From positions 2,852,001 through 2,916,000 of the forward strand of contig NZ_CP043568.1 of NCBI RefSeq assembly GCF_014076415.1: 64,000 nt of DNA, written 5' to 3'. This document shows positions 8,719-18,134 of the stretch, piece after piece. The notes under the pieces were generated by a model. The model was not told the DNA's origin. It ran no database searches and saw only the letters and a list, made by a program, of their open reading frames with translations. The translations under genes were made by a program, and so were the position numbers. This DNA is from Comamonas testosteroni (GTDB taxonomy: Bacteria > Pseudomonadota > Gammaproteobacteria > Burkholderiales > Burkholderiaceae_C). Position 1 is the first letter of the stretch. Each line of letters starts with the position of its first letter.

Positions 8719-8961
8719 ATGCGTTCAGAAATGGCGACGGCATTCGTACAAGGCGCCGGCTTCAATCCTCAAAACTTGAAGTACCTGATTTTTGTCTTGG
8801 TGTTTGCGATAGTGTTTTCTGTCGGTGCATGGCTCGGGACACTGATATTGAAGGCCTTTGGGGATGGAGAGCTAGATACATCGGAGGCCATGAGGGCATG
8901 TATTGGTGTCGCTATTACCGTTTTATTAGTGACCGGAGTGCTTGGATCAATCATCCTATAG
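8719..8961 (+). CDS. Small two-helix membrane protein, TIGR03758/PFL_4701 type
   Basis: 80 residues with two membrane helices (about 20-42 and 60-80) separated by a short acidic loop (FGDGELDTSEAMRACIG). Size, topology and position before the TIGR03745 gene fit the DUF3262/TIGR03758 family of conjugation proteins, which resemble small pilin or VirB3-like subunits. From here to about 9790 base use is visibly less GC-rich than in the flanking transfer genes. Confidence 0.72.
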   Translation: MRSEMATAFVQGAGFNPQNLKYLIFVLVFAIVFSVGAWLGTLILKAFGDGELDTSEAMRACIGVAITVLLVTGVLGSIIL

Positions 8962-8987
8962 AAATCAATTAATCGACAGGAGAAATC

Positions 8988-9371
8988 ATGAAGAAACACT
9001 TGAAAAAAATTAACTCTGGCATCGCATCTATCGCATTGGCTCCGGTTGTGCTGCTTGCAACCTGCCCTGCTTTTAGCGCTCTGCCAACAATTCAACCTCC
9101 AGCAGGTGGAAGTATCGGCGGCGGCACCACACAAGAAGGCGATATTCTTGGGATCATAGGCGCTTATCTGAAACTCGGATTTACCATCCTGGGTTTGGTC
9201 CTTGCGGTTGCCGCATTTTTATATGTGGTAATTGCTTCGCTGCAACGCTATCGCGACTACACCAAAGGCACTATTCAGCTTGGCGATCTAAAAGAGCACG
9301 TAATTGTTAGCGTCATTATTCTCAGCCTCGTGGTGTTGATGGTCAATTACGCTACTCAGACCCTGGCCTGA
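8988..9371 (+). CDS. Pilin-like ICE membrane protein, TIGR03745/PFL_4702 type
   Basis: 127 residues. A signal-like N-terminus (IALAPVVLLATCPAFSA) is followed by a Gly-rich linker and two membrane helices (about 58-82 and 104-122) separated by a short charged loop (LQRYRDYTKGTIQLGDLKEH). This is the size and layout of VirB2/TraA-like pilins, and the gene occupies that place in the operon. A GGAGAAATC Shine-Dalgarno precedes the ATG. The pilin role is inferred. Confidence 0.75.
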   Translation: MKKHLKKINSGIASIALAPVVLLATCPAFSALPTIQPPAGGSIGGGTTQEGDILGIIGAYLKLGFTILGLVLAVAAFLYVVIASLQRYRDYTKGTIQLGDLKEHVIVSVIILSLVVLMVNYATQTLA

Positions 9372-9372
9372 C

Positions 9373-9801
9373 ATGACAGCGAAAGACACCCGTCCTCAAG
9401 GCATGTCCATTGCTTCGGCTCCGCTGACCGATCGCGTGAACTCTGAGCCACCTATTATCAATGGCATGGCAGCAAGCGAAGCCGGGTACATTGGGGCCGT
9501 GTCTTTCGCCGCCAGCCTGTTTGTCGGAGGCGTGGTTGCATATATCTCGGGACTTTGGATCACTGTTCCAGTTATATGCATTATCGTGCCTTTCACAGTG
9601 CTGTGGTATTCATCACTGTACCTGCAAGAAGTAAAGAGAAACCGCCCTGAAGGCTACTACCTTCATTGGATGCATTTTTTTCTCGTGTCGCACAACTTGG
9701 CCAAGCCAAAATTTCTGGTTCATGACGGCCGGATGCAATTGGGTTGCAGCTATCGCTTGAATTCGATCAGGGCTGAAGCCAAATCATCGGAAACCAAATA
9801 A
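9373..9801 (+). CDS. Conjugal transfer protein, TIGR03750 type (TraL-like)
   Basis: 142 residues with an N-terminal cytosolic tail and two adjacent membrane helices (about 35-60 and 63-83), then a soluble tail (SSLYLQEVKRNRPEGYYLHW). The layout and the neighbours match the DUF3487/TIGR03750 family, comparable to TraL/VirB3 subunits of mating-pair apparatus. It starts two bases after the previous stop, and its stop overlaps the next ATG (TAATG). Confidence 0.75.
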   Translation: MTAKDTRPQGMSIASAPLTDRVNSEPPIINGMAASEAGYIGAVSFAASLFVGGVVAYISGLWITVPVICIIVPFTVLWYSSLYLQEVKRNRPEGYYLHWMHFFLVSHNLAKPKFLVHDGRMQLGCSYRLNSIRAEAKSSETK

Positions 9802-10541
9802 TGAGCAGTGGTGATTATCTGGACGCACTTGCGTCCGAGCGCAGCCATAGCGCAAAGCTTACCAAAATCATATTTGGCATAGTAGGGCTGGCAGTGGCTG
9901 GCATGTGGTTCGCTTCGCGCGTTCCAAAGAATATCGACTTGCACGTTGCGCCAGATATTAAGGCGGGTGACACGATACGGGTTATTGATGGGCAGTCTCC
10001 AGTGCCGTCTACAAATGCCTACGGTTTTGCGTACTACATCTGGCAGCAGATTAATCGCTGGCAAAGCGATGGCTCTCAAGACTATGGCAAGCAGATTTAT
10101 GCGATGCAGTTCTATCTGACGCCTCGTTGCCAGGCGCAACTGCAAACCGATATGCAGCAGCGTCATGCCAAAGGCGAGTTGCGCCGCCGTACTCGCCAGA
10201 TCAGCGAGATCCCCGGATTCCCGTACAGCGAAAACCGCGTGATCCGTGAAGGCTCGGATGCCTGGACGGTGCTGCTGGACATGCAGGTTCAGGAGACCTT
10301 CGCAGGGCAGCCGGTCAAGGACGTATTCATTCGGTACCCGCTGCGCGTGGTGCGCTTCGATGTGGACCGTGAGCGCAACCCATGGCGTCTGGGCTTGGAT
10401 TGCTTCGGCAGTAGCCAGCCCGCGCGCCTCAATCCTGCGGGGCTCAAGCCTGGCGCGCCGGTTCAAGCGGACCTGAAAGCACCGCGTCTGCCCGGAACTA
10501 TTGCCCCTTCGAGCCTGCCTCGTGACACCTCTGTCGATTGA
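9801..10541 (+). CDS. ICE protein, TIGR03746/PFL_4703 type (TraE/VirB8-like)
   Basis: 246 residues with one N-terminal membrane helix (about 23-41) and a long periplasmic domain. Recognisable stretches are NIDLHVAPDIKAGDTIRV, YAFYIW-like aromatic segments (AYGFAYYIWQQINRWQ) and VFIRYPLRVVRFDVDRERNPW. This matches the DUF2895 family at the TraE/VirB8 position of PFL_47xx ICEs. It probably scaffolds the inner-membrane complex. It overlaps the upstream stop by one base. Confidence 0.77.
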   Translation: MSSGDYLDALASERSHSAKLTKIIFGIVGLAVAGMWFASRVPKNIDLHVAPDIKAGDTIRVIDGQSPVPSTNAYGFAYYIWQQINRWQSDGSQDYGKQIYAMQFYLTPRCQAQLQTDMQQRHAKGELRRRTRQISEIPGFPYSENRVIREGSDAWTVLLDMQVQETFAGQPVKDVFIRYPLRVVRFDVDRERNPWRLGLDCFGSSQPARLNPAGLKPGAPVQADLKAPRLPGTIAPSSLPRDTSVD

Positions 10542-10546
10542 TCCAC

Positions 10547-11635
10547 ATGATCCAACGTCGTTCTCTTTCGATCTGCCTCCTGGTCGCCCTGCAGCTTCTG
10601 CATGGCAGCGTCGCTGCTCAGCAGGTCGAATCGCTGGCGGGCAGTACCGAGACGCCCGAGTTCAATGAGCCTATTGACCTGGGCCAAACGGGTGCAGCAG
10701 CTACAACACCAGCTGCAGGAGCCAATGCAGGACGCGCCCCAGCTGGCGGGCGCATGGTGGCAGGCGTGAGCGTGCCCGCACCGCTGGCGAATACAGCCGT
10801 GGGCTCCGCCAGGCGCGCAGCTGCCGAAGCGTCTCTACGCCGCGTTGGCCCAGCTCCTTTGACTTCTGGCCCTGCCGAGCGTGCTGTGTTTGCGCGTGAG
10901 CCAGTCCGGGTGAATCTGACGGTCGGCCAGGAGCGCCTTGTGACCCTGCCAGCCGATGCGTTGCTGCGCATGCCCAGTGACATGGATAGCGTGGCGCGTA
11001 TCGAGTCGATCGCCGGCACGATCTATGTGACTGCGCTCGTGCCATTCACGGCGATCCGAATCATTGCCGAGCTGGTGGATAGCGGCCAGCAGATTCCGAT
11101 GGATCTGATTGCGGTAGCCGCTCCAGACGCTAAAGACTCCAAGGGCAAGGTCGTGTCCACGCAGTCCGCTAAAGGCGAGCTGCAGGTTTCTGTGATCGAG
11201 CCCACGACCGTGCCGAACCCCATTGGTGGAGCTGCATTGTCTGGCGGCCAGTCTCAACAGCAAGAGAGTGTTGCTGCGGACATGGTGCAGCTCACTCGAC
11301 ATGCTGCCCGCCAGCTCTACGCACCTCGACGCTTGGCTGGTGGCATGCCAGGTGTGAGCCAGGTTGGCGTAGGAACCGAGCCCGTGCCGACACTGTTCCG
11401 TGGCTCTGCCGTGGACGCTGCGCCCGTAGGCCAGTGGAAGTCGGGAAACCTGTATGTGACTGCGGTGCGCGTCACCAACCGCTCGAGCTTTGCCCTGGAG
11501 CTGCCCTTGGAGAGCTTGCGCGGGCGCTGGCTCTCGGCCACGGCCCAACATGGCCGGATCGGTGCTGCTGGCACTGACACCGACACCACGGCGGTCTACC
11601 TGGTGTGCGATCGCACTTTCGAGTCCTGTCTGTGA
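10547..11635 (+). CDS. ICE protein, TIGR03749/PFL_4704 type (TraK/VirB9-like)
   Basis: 362 residues from ATG 10547; the TTG at 10538 in the same frame lacks merit because the signal peptide (LSICLLVALQLLHGSVAAQ) begins at the ATG. The mature protein has an Ala/Gly-rich linker, then a beta-rich part (EPVRVNLTVGQERLVTLPAD) and a second beta domain near the end (WKSGNLYVTAVRVTNRSSFA), as in VirB9/TraK proteins that form the outer-membrane ring. The gene lies just before the VirB10-like gene, the expected order. Confidence 0.78.
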   Translation: MIQRRSLSICLLVALQLLHGSVAAQQVESLAGSTETPEFNEPIDLGQTGAAATTPAAGANAGRAPAGGRMVAGVSVPAPLANTAVGSARRAAAEASLRRVGPAPLTSGPAERAVFAREPVRVNLTVGQERLVTLPADALLRMPSDMDSVARIESIAGTIYVTALVPFTAIRIIAELVDSGQQIPMDLIAVAAPDAKDSKGKVVSTQSAKGELQVSVIEPTTVPNPIGGAALSGGQSQQQESVAADMVQLTRHAARQLYAPRRLAGGMPGVSQVGVGTEPVPTLFRGSAVDAAPVGQWKSGNLYVTAVRVTNRSSFALELPLESLRGRWLSATAQHGRIGAAGTDTDTTAVYLVCDRTFESCL

Positions 11636-11642
11636 GGCCCCC

Positions 11643-13061
11643 ATGGCAGTGAAAAGCAACAAACTCACCCCTGTTCTTGTCATTGTGGCCTTCGTCATCG
11701 TCGGCTCGGTCATCGTCATGCGCCAGAACAATGCACCGACCGCTGCGCCCATGGCAGCCGCCCCCCTGCCCAAAACGGCAGGCGCCGATGAGGACACGCC
11801 CAGCGAGACGCTGGCCACAGTGGTGGCCTCCAACAAGGATCTGCGTGCTGATATTCAGGATGTGCTCCGTGCTAACCAGGATTTCAACAAGCGCCTGGAG
11901 CGCTTGGAGAAAGGTGCACCTGCAGGCACCTCTTCTGCTGGTGCTGTTGGTGGTACCAGCAATGACACAGATCCAGCCCCAGTCGATGTCTTTAAGCCCA
12001 TTGGCGACGCTATCGACTCTGTTACAGGGCTTGGTTCGAATGCCGCCGGCGGAGGTCATCGTCCCGCTGGTGGCTCCCAGGATCTAGGCTTGTCCGGTGG
12101 CAGCACTGCCTACAAGGTGGTTCCGCCCATGGGCTACACCACCGAGACAACCCAGCATCAAGGGAAGATGGTTACGCGCTACGTGCGGGTAGCCCCGGAC
12201 GGCACGCAATCCATGCCCAGTGCGGTCAGCGCGGCCCAGGCCGCACAAGCTGCTCAGGCCACTCAGGCGTCCACGAAGCCGCAACCCGTGGCTTATTTCA
12301 CGCTGCCGGAGAACTCCACGCTGGCGGGCGTCACCGCGATGACCAGTTTGATCGGCCGTGTGCCGGTCAATGGCCGTGTGACGGACCCCATGCAATTCAA
12401 AGCCATGGTCGGGCGCGACAACTTGGCCGCCAACGGCTGGGAGTTGCCCGAAGACCTCGCCGGGATGATCGTTACCGGCGTGGCCGTAGGCGATATGGCG
12501 CTGTCGTGCACCGAGGGAAAGATCCGCAGCATGACTTTCGTGTTCAACGATGGTGCGATCCATACGGTTTCGGCGCGTCGTGCGCCGCAGACCCAGGCAG
12601 GTGCCGGCGTCACAGCCATCGCTACCAATGGTTCCACAGACCTTGGATTCATCAGTGATCTGTACGGCAACCCCTGTATTCAAGGCAAGTTCGTGACCAA
12701 TGCGCCGGCTTACCTGACCGACATCATTGGTGCCAAGGGCTTGGGCGTGGCCGCCGAGGCCTTGGCGCAGGCCCAGACCACCACCATGGCCAGCAGCAAT
12801 GGCACCACCTCCTCGATCACCGGAAATGCCGGCAGTTTTGCACTGGGCCGCATGGGTTCTGGAGCCACCGATGAGCTGGTGCGCTGGCTGACTGAGCGCC
12901 TCAAGAGCTCGTTTGACGCGGTGGTCACGCCCGCTGGCCAGCAGCTGGTCGTGCATTTGGACCGCCAGATCGAAATCGACAAGCCCGCCGACCCAAGAAA
13001 GATCGTGCACCGCACGCAGTCCCCCAATGTCCTGTCTGGAGCCCGCTATGGCCTCGAATAA
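11643..13061 (+). CDS. ICE protein, TIGR03752/PFL_4705 type (TraB/VirB10-like)
   Basis: 472 residues from ATG 11643, which follows the previous stop closely and gives an N-terminal membrane helix (TPVLVIVAFVIVGSVIV, residues 8-25). Next come a short coiled coil (about 60-90, LRADIQDVLRANQDFNKRLE), a Gly/Pro-rich linker and a C-terminal beta domain (from about 215; ENSTLAGVTAMTSLIGRVPV). This is the layout of VirB10/TraB proteins that span both membranes. The last 14 bases overlap the lipoprotein gene, so the two are coupled. Confidence 0.8.
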   Translation: MAVKSNKLTPVLVIVAFVIVGSVIVMRQNNAPTAAPMAAAPLPKTAGADEDTPSETLATVVASNKDLRADIQDVLRANQDFNKRLERLEKGAPAGTSSAGAVGGTSNDTDPAPVDVFKPIGDAIDSVTGLGSNAAGGGHRPAGGSQDLGLSGGSTAYKVVPPMGYTTETTQHQGKMVTRYVRVAPDGTQSMPSAVSAAQAAQAAQATQASTKPQPVAYFTLPENSTLAGVTAMTSLIGRVPVNGRVTDPMQFKAMVGRDNLAANGWELPEDLAGMIVTGVAVGDMALSCTEGKIRSMTFVFNDGAIHTVSARRAPQTQAGAGVTAIATNGSTDLGFISDLYGNPCIQGKFVTNAPAYLTDIIGAKGLGVAAEALAQAQTTTMASSNGTTSSITGNAGSFALGRMGSGATDELVRWLTERLKSSFDAVVTPAGQQLVVHLDRQIEIDKPADPRKIVHRTQSPNVLSGARYGLE

Positions 13062-13533
13062 TCCCCTTCTTCTTGCCATCGTGCTTCCCGCGCTACTGGC
13101 TGGTTGCACGGCTATTGGGTCGCGCGAGTCTCCGCTGAAGGAGGCTACGGCTGGCAGTCCGACCCTGGTGGATGTGTATCGGGGCAAGTTTCAGCCCCCG
13201 CAGTCAGCAGCTTCCTCTCGTGAGACGGCGCGGGACCGCCTGGAGCGTGCGTCGAGTGCGCGCCCGATCGCGCGCGGCGACGAAATGACGCAGCGCTACT
13301 GGTCAGCCCTGGAGCCTATGCAACAGCGCTTTGCACGCGTACCCAACCCGGATCTAGTCATGGTGGTCTATCCCCACCTGGCCAAGGGCCGTTACCCCGT
13401 GCCTGGCTATGTCACGGTTTTCCCAATGTATGAGTCAACGGAGTACGCCATGCCCGGTGAGGTGGCCGAAGAGCTGCAACAAGGCCGCGCCGCATTCTCA
13501 CGCGGCCGCACTGCGCGGGAGGCTGGCCAATGA
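13048..13533 (+). CDS. Conjugative transfer lipoprotein, TIGR03751 type
   Basis: 161 residues from ATG 13048. The N-terminus ends in a lipobox (LPALLAGC, Cys 19), so the product is probably lipidated and placed in the outer membrane, as for VirB7/TraV. The short mature part contains ERASSARPIARGDEMTQRYW and a conserved-looking VYPHLAKGRYPVPGYVTVFP. It overlaps both neighbours (14 bases upstream, 4 downstream). Confidence 0.82.
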   Translation: MASNNPLLLAIVLPALLAGCTAIGSRESPLKEATAGSPTLVDVYRGKFQPPQSAASSRETARDRLERASSARPIARGDEMTQRYWSALEPMQQRFARVPNPDLVMVVYPHLAKGRYPVPGYVTVFPMYESTEYAMPGEVAEELQQGRAAFSRGRTAREAGQ

Positions 13534-16379
13534 GCGGATTGCTGGAAATGCTGGGCCTGTCTGGGGGCACCAAAGGCAGGCACAAGCGCCGGCTCATGAC
13601 AGCCGCCGACCGCAAGCAGATGGCCGCCCGTCCGCCCTCCTTCACTGAGCTGCTGCCTTGGGTCAAGTTTTCACCCAAAGACCGCAACTTTGTGATGCGC
13701 GACGGCAAGACCTTGGGCGCGCTGTTCGAGCTGGGGGCTGTCGCTACGGAGGCGCAGCCGCTGGAGTACCTGCAAGAGCACTGCCGCAAGATTCAAGAGG
13801 CTATCCAGGCGATTCCCGAGGTCGACTCTTCTCCTTGGGTGGTCCAGTTCTTCCTGAGCGATGACCGAAACATCGACGGGCTGAACCAATACCTTCACGA
13901 CTACATCCTGTCCCAGCACAAGGACGCCAATCGCGCGCAGGCCATCATCGACTCGGAATACACGCAGTCCGTGCTGAAAGAGTTCCGCAGTCACCTGTCG
14001 CAGGTTTCCCGAGAGCAAGGGCTGTTCACCGACACCTTGGTGACGGGCCAGACCTGGCGCGGCCAGCAGCGCCGTGTTCGCTGCTGCATCTATCGCCAGT
14101 TTGATGACTTGGTCAATGAGCGCCGCCTGGCCGAGCAGCAGATGGAGGCGGTGGCCACAACCTTGCTTGCCACGCTGAACGAAGCCGGCGTGACGGCGCG
14201 GCGTGCCAACGGCAAGGACTTCTACGAGTGGATGCTTCCATTCTTCAACCGTAGCGTGCCCTGGGCCAGCACGGGCGCCGAGCTGTTCCGCGGCGCGCCC
14301 TATCCGGGTGATGAGGCTCCAGAGGGTATTTATGACTGGGATTTTTCCGAGTCGCTGAACCTTTCGGAGCCCTCGTGCAACCAGGAACAAGGCTGCTTCG
14401 AGTTCGATGGCCAGCCGGTGAAGTTCCTCACGCTGCAAAACCTTCGTGCTCACCCTAGCATCGGGCACTTCTCCGCAGAAAGCCGGATCGGGAACGAAGC
14501 CTATGCGCGGTTTGACCGACTGCCGCCTGGATCGATGCTGTCTGTGACGGTGACGATTGCAGCGCAGTACCAGGTCGAGCGCCACGTCGAAGACATCAAA
14601 AGGGCTTCCCGTGCTCAAAACGCCGTGGCGCAGGAGACCCATAGAGAGTCGGAGCAAGTGCTCCAGCACATGGCCACCGGGGACAAGCTGTATCCGATGT
14701 TCATGGGGCTGTACCTGAGCGGTAAGACCCATGCGGATCTGGATGCGGCTGTTTCCGAGGTCAATGCCCAGCTGACGCCGACCGGGATGCGCTTCATCGA
14801 ATCCCGAGAGGACTTGGTGCCGCATGACGCCTTCCTGCGTGCACTGCCATTTGCATTCGATCCCTCGTTCGACCTTCGCAGCATGCGACGGTCGCGCCTG
14901 ACTTTTGCGAGCCTGATCGCCGCCATTTTGCCGGTCTATGGGCGCTCACGCGGCACGGCCAACCCAGGCTTTTGGTTCTGGAATCGCGGCGGCGAGCCGT
15001 TGTGGATCGACCCACTCAACAAGATTGACCGTAAGAAGAACGCCCATATGGTGGTGTTCGGCCCCACAGGTGCGGGCAAGTCGGCGACGTTGAATTACCT
15101 GTCCATGCTGGTGATGGCCATCCACCGTCCACGCCTGGTGATTGCTGATGCAGGCAAGTCCTTCGATCTGATGGTCAAGGACATGGCCACTAAAGGCTTG
15201 AGCGTGCATCGCGTCAACTTGAGCGGCGATACAGACGTATCACTGCCTCCATTCGTGTACGGCAGCCAGCTGCTGCAGGACAAGGAGATCATGGAGTCCT
15301 TCAAGGCAGCGGAGGAATACTTCGGCGCTGGAGCGGGTATCCCCTCCGAAGAGGATGCTGAGCTCGTCGGTGCCGAGCGACTGATGGAGTCGGTCAATGA
15401 AGTGATGGAGCCTGCTGACGCCGACGACGACTCGGACGAAGAAAAGCGCGACTACCTGGGCGAGATGCTCATCTCGGCCATCATGATGATTACGGGCGGT
15501 GAAGACGCCGAGCTCAAACGCATGACGCGGGCCGACCGCTATCTGGTCACCAGAGCCATTATTCGAGCCGCAGTGCGCGTGTCCAAGGAAGGCAAGCCCC
15601 ATCCTCTGACACAAGACGTTGCCCTGGAGCTGACGGCCATGGTCAAGGACGCATCTCTGTCGGAGCACCGCCGCTCGCGTGCCGAAGAGATGGGCCATTC
15701 GATGATGAGCTTCACCACAGGCCTGCGCGGCAAGCTCTTCAACCGCTTGGGCCAGGACTGGCCCGATGCCGATGTGACCCTCGTGGAAATGGGCACACTG
15801 ACCAAAGACGGCTATGAGGATGCGCTTGCTGTGGCCTACACCAGCCTGCTGGACTCGGTGCAGTCGCGCGCAGAGGCCGCTCAGCATGAGGATCGCCCCC
15901 TCATCATGCTGACTGATGAAGGGCACTTGATTACCACCAACGAGCTGCTTGGCCCGAAGGTGGCCAAGGGCACCAAGATGTGGCGAAAGCTCAATGCCTG
16001 GTTCTGGTTGGCCACGCAAAACTTGAAGGACTTCCCAGGCAGTATGTCCCGCGTGCTGTCCATGTGCGAGTTCTGGATGCTGCTGACCATGGACAAGAAC
16101 GAGATCGAGGAGATCGCGCGCTTTCGTTCGCTCACACCAGAGCAACGCCACATGATGGAGTCTGCCGTGAAGGAGCCGGCTAAGTACACCGAAGGTGTGC
16201 TCATCAGCGCGAACAATCAGTGGCTGTTCCGAAACGTGCCACCGGCATTGCCCATTGCCCTCGCAATGACCGAAGGCCACGAGAAAGCCGAGCGCCACCG
16301 CCTCATGAAAGAGCAAGGATGCACCGAGGTTGAAGCGGCCTACCGCGTGGCGGCACGCCTGCAGGAGGCACGCGCATGA
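13530..16379 (+). CDS. Conjugative transfer ATPase, VirB4/TraC (PFL_4706 type)
   Basis: 949 residues, the usual size. It energises pilus assembly and substrate transport at the inner-membrane base of the mating channel. The N-terminal half (about 1-420) is the VirB4 docking region. Walker A is GPTGAGKS at 511-518, followed by the VIADAGKSFD strand. The Walker B-like segment RPLIMLTDEGHLI (about residues 788-800) and the downstream FWLATQNLKDFPGS motif are typical of TraC/VirB4. An acidic insert near residues 630-645 (ADADDDSDEEKRD) is unusual but in frame. Start and stop both overlap neighbours by four bases. Confidence 0.93.
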   Translation: MSGLLEMLGLSGGTKGRHKRRLMTAADRKQMAARPPSFTELLPWVKFSPKDRNFVMRDGKTLGALFELGAVATEAQPLEYLQEHCRKIQEAIQAIPEVDSSPWVVQFFLSDDRNIDGLNQYLHDYILSQHKDANRAQAIIDSEYTQSVLKEFRSHLSQVSREQGLFTDTLVTGQTWRGQQRRVRCCIYRQFDDLVNERRLAEQQMEAVATTLLATLNEAGVTARRANGKDFYEWMLPFFNRSVPWASTGAELFRGAPYPGDEAPEGIYDWDFSESLNLSEPSCNQEQGCFEFDGQPVKFLTLQNLRAHPSIGHFSAESRIGNEAYARFDRLPPGSMLSVTVTIAAQYQVERHVEDIKRASRAQNAVAQETHRESEQVLQHMATGDKLYPMFMGLYLSGKTHADLDAAVSEVNAQLTPTGMRFIESREDLVPHDAFLRALPFAFDPSFDLRSMRRSRLTFASLIAAILPVYGRSRGTANPGFWFWNRGGEPLWIDPLNKIDRKKNAHMVVFGPTGAGKSATLNYLSMLVMAIHRPRLVIADAGKSFDLMVKDMATKGLSVHRVNLSGDTDVSLPPFVYGSQLLQDKEIMESFKAAEEYFGAGAGIPSEEDAELVGAERLMESVNEVMEPADADDDSDEEKRDYLGEMLISAIMMITGGEDAELKRMTRADRYLVTRAIIRAAVRVSKEGKPHPLTQDVALELTAMVKDASLSEHRRSRAEEMGHSMMSFTTGLRGKLFNRLGQDWPDADVTLVEMGTLTKDGYEDALAVAYTSLLDSVQSRAEAAQHEDRPLIMLTDEGHLITTNELLGPKVAKGTKMWRKLNAWFWLATQNLKDFPGSMSRVLSMCEFWMLLTMDKNEIEEIARFRSLTPEQRHMMESAVKEPAKYTEGVLISANNQWLFRNVPPALPIALAMTEGHEKAERHRLMKEQGCTEVEAAYRVAARLQEARA

Positions 16380-16822
16380 TGCGGTCATCCCTCACTGCCC
16401 TGGTGCTGGGCCTTTGCTCTCATGGCGTCCTGGCCCAAGGCTCCATCGGCCCTTCGGTGACGACGGTGGAAGTTTTCGCCAATTCGGCCACGGTGGTGCG
16501 GCCGCCATTTCGCCAGCCTGGCTACGTGCTCAAGGTCTATCGCGTGGACGCCATGGCTCAGCTTGAGCAGCAGCTCAATGCAGGGCTGCCCAAGAACGAG
16601 GCCGACGCCATGGCCTACATGCGTCAGCACGAGGGCGAGATCCGCCGCCGCTACAAGGACCAGATCACCAATGCGGCCTCCGGCATGACGCTGGCCGTCC
16701 AGTACCGATTGGACCGGCTCCCGGCCATCGTCATCAATCGCGCCAAGGTCATTTATGGAGTTGCGGATGTGGACCGCGCCATCGAACTATTCGCCGCGGC
16801 TCAGCAGAGGCCTTCCCGATGA
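16376..16822 (+). CDS. ICE protein, TIGR03757/PFL_4709 type (DUF1525)
   Basis: 148 residues with a signal peptide (SLTALVLGLCSHGVLAQG). The periplasmic part opens with TTVEVFANSATVV and ends with LPAIVINRAKVIYGVADVDRAI, a pattern like a thioredoxin-fold beta strand and cis-Pro region but without a CxxC, as in TrbC/TraF-related conjugation proteins. The family is known only by its presence in ICE transfer operons. Overlaps at both ends are four bases. Confidence 0.78.
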   Translation: MMRSSLTALVLGLCSHGVLAQGSIGPSVTTVEVFANSATVVRPPFRQPGYVLKVYRVDAMAQLEQQLNAGLPKNEADAMAYMRQHEGEIRRRYKDQITNAASGMTLAVQYRLDRLPAIVINRAKVIYGVADVDRAIELFAAAQQRPSR

Positions 16823-18114
16823 AAAAACGAGCTTCCCTAAATCTCAGGCTGCGCCGTCTCGTCGCGGCCGTCAGTACGGCCTCGATGTGCGCCGTGCTCA
16901 CACCGGCCACCACCATGGCAGGAACCACCACCCCGGCCATCATCGCGAATACGGCCAAGGCAGCCTTGTCTTGTGTGTCGTACTCCGTCGAGGGCGTGTG
17001 CTTTTTCTTGAGCTGCGGCTGGACCGGATGCTGGATTCGGACCTCGATCAAGATCTCCCACTATGTGCCAGACGTGGTGGTCAGCACCTACAACGAACCG
17101 CTGCGCCACCCTTGGACCGACATCGGCACGGTCGTGGCCACCACGTTGACAACGGCTGGATCTGCACTGACAGGACGGCTGCTGGACTCGTCCGCCGGCG
17201 GCCTGGACAGCAACTCGGCCATGGCGAACTTCAAAGGGGCGGATGCCATAGGCAATCCTGCCGGCATGTTTGCCAGCATGCTCGCGTCTGGCGGCATGTT
17301 CACAATGCCGAAGTCCATCGCATTTCCCACGGTTAGCGAGTTGGCCAAGTTCCCCTCGAAGGAGCTACCCAATATTGGGCGCCAGTGGACCCAAGTGCCT
17401 GCCAGCATTGCAGAAACTGTGGCATCTGATGCCAAGGGTCTGTTGAGCTCGGAATCATTGCTGGCCAGCCTTGGAACGATCCTCAAGACCATTGAGGGCG
17501 TGAAGCAGGTGATGGAGATTGCCGAGACAGTGCAGCAGATTCAGGCAGGCATCGCCGGTCTGCAGCAGCTCTCAGAAATACTCTCGGGCAGCACCGGAGG
17601 TGCCCTCTTCTGTCCTGGCGGAGCCAGCTATTTCAACCTGCACTTCCAAAGCGAGCTCGATGCGCCTTTCTGGCGCGGCATCGTGCCCGTGGAAATGATC
17701 TACCCGCAGGCCTGGGTGCCCGGATTAGGCGAGATCGGGTCTGGCTACACGCAGACCTGGGGCAACGTTTACCCACGCACCGGAGAAATCATCCAGTCGC
17801 ACCCCGTGAAGGCCTCAGCCGTGCTGGCTGAGAGGGTCGCCTCGATCATCTACAAGGAGGCTCAGCCGCACATCTATTCGCGTGTCCAGCCCTCCGGTGG
17901 CTATCGCTACTTCAACTATGGGGAGAAACGCAAATGGCAGATGTTGTATCCGCAGGCTTGGTCCGGGTGCCAGCAGTTCGGCCAAAACGACTCGCTCTCA
18001 CTGACCTCCTTTGGGGACGGTGCAACCAGTTCCGATGACGGCTACGCCTGGAATCTTTGGCAAAAGTACACCTGTTGCCGGCGCCGTGGTGTCTATCTCT
18101 ATTCCGTGCCTTGA
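16819..18114 (+). CDS. TraU-like ICE protein, TIGR03756/PFL_4710 type
   Basis: 431 residues with a basic N-terminus and hydrophobic signal, ending near TPATTMA. A Cys-rich cluster follows (SCVSYSVEGVCFFLSCGWTG and CWIRTSIKISHYVPDVV), the hallmark of TraU-type proteins needed for stable mating pairs; more Cys lie in the C-terminal third (FCPGGASYFN, WSGCQQFG). It probably acts in the periplasm with disulphide bonds. It overlaps the TIGR03757 gene by four bases and leaves 20 bases to the next start. Confidence 0.82.
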   Translation: MKKRASLNLRLRRLVAAVSTASMCAVLTPATTMAGTTTPAIIANTAKAALSCVSYSVEGVCFFLSCGWTGCWIRTSIKISHYVPDVVVSTYNEPLRHPWTDIGTVVATTLTTAGSALTGRLLDSSAGGLDSNSAMANFKGADAIGNPAGMFASMLASGGMFTMPKSIAFPTVSELAKFPSKELPNIGRQWTQVPASIAETVASDAKGLLSSESLLASLGTILKTIEGVKQVMEIAETVQQIQAGIAGLQQLSEILSGSTGGALFCPGGASYFNLHFQSELDAPFWRGIVPVEMIYPQAWVPGLGEIGSGYTQTWGNVYPRTGEIIQSHPVKASAVLAERVASIIYKEAQPHIYSRVQPSGGYRYFNYGEKRKWQMLYPQAWSGCQQFGQNDSLSLTSFGDGATSSDDGYAWNLWQKYTCCRRRGVYLYSVP

Positions 18115-18134
18115 CCTCCCACTCCAGTATCACT

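Noticed and set aside
12084..13187. Minus-strand 367-residue frame opposite the VirB10-like gene
   Set aside because: Antisense to a gene of known type in a tight operon; no recognisable protein motif.
13671..16388. Minus-strand frames of about 380 residues opposite the VirB4 gene
   Set aside because: High-GC antisense shadows; the plus strand has all ATPase motifs.
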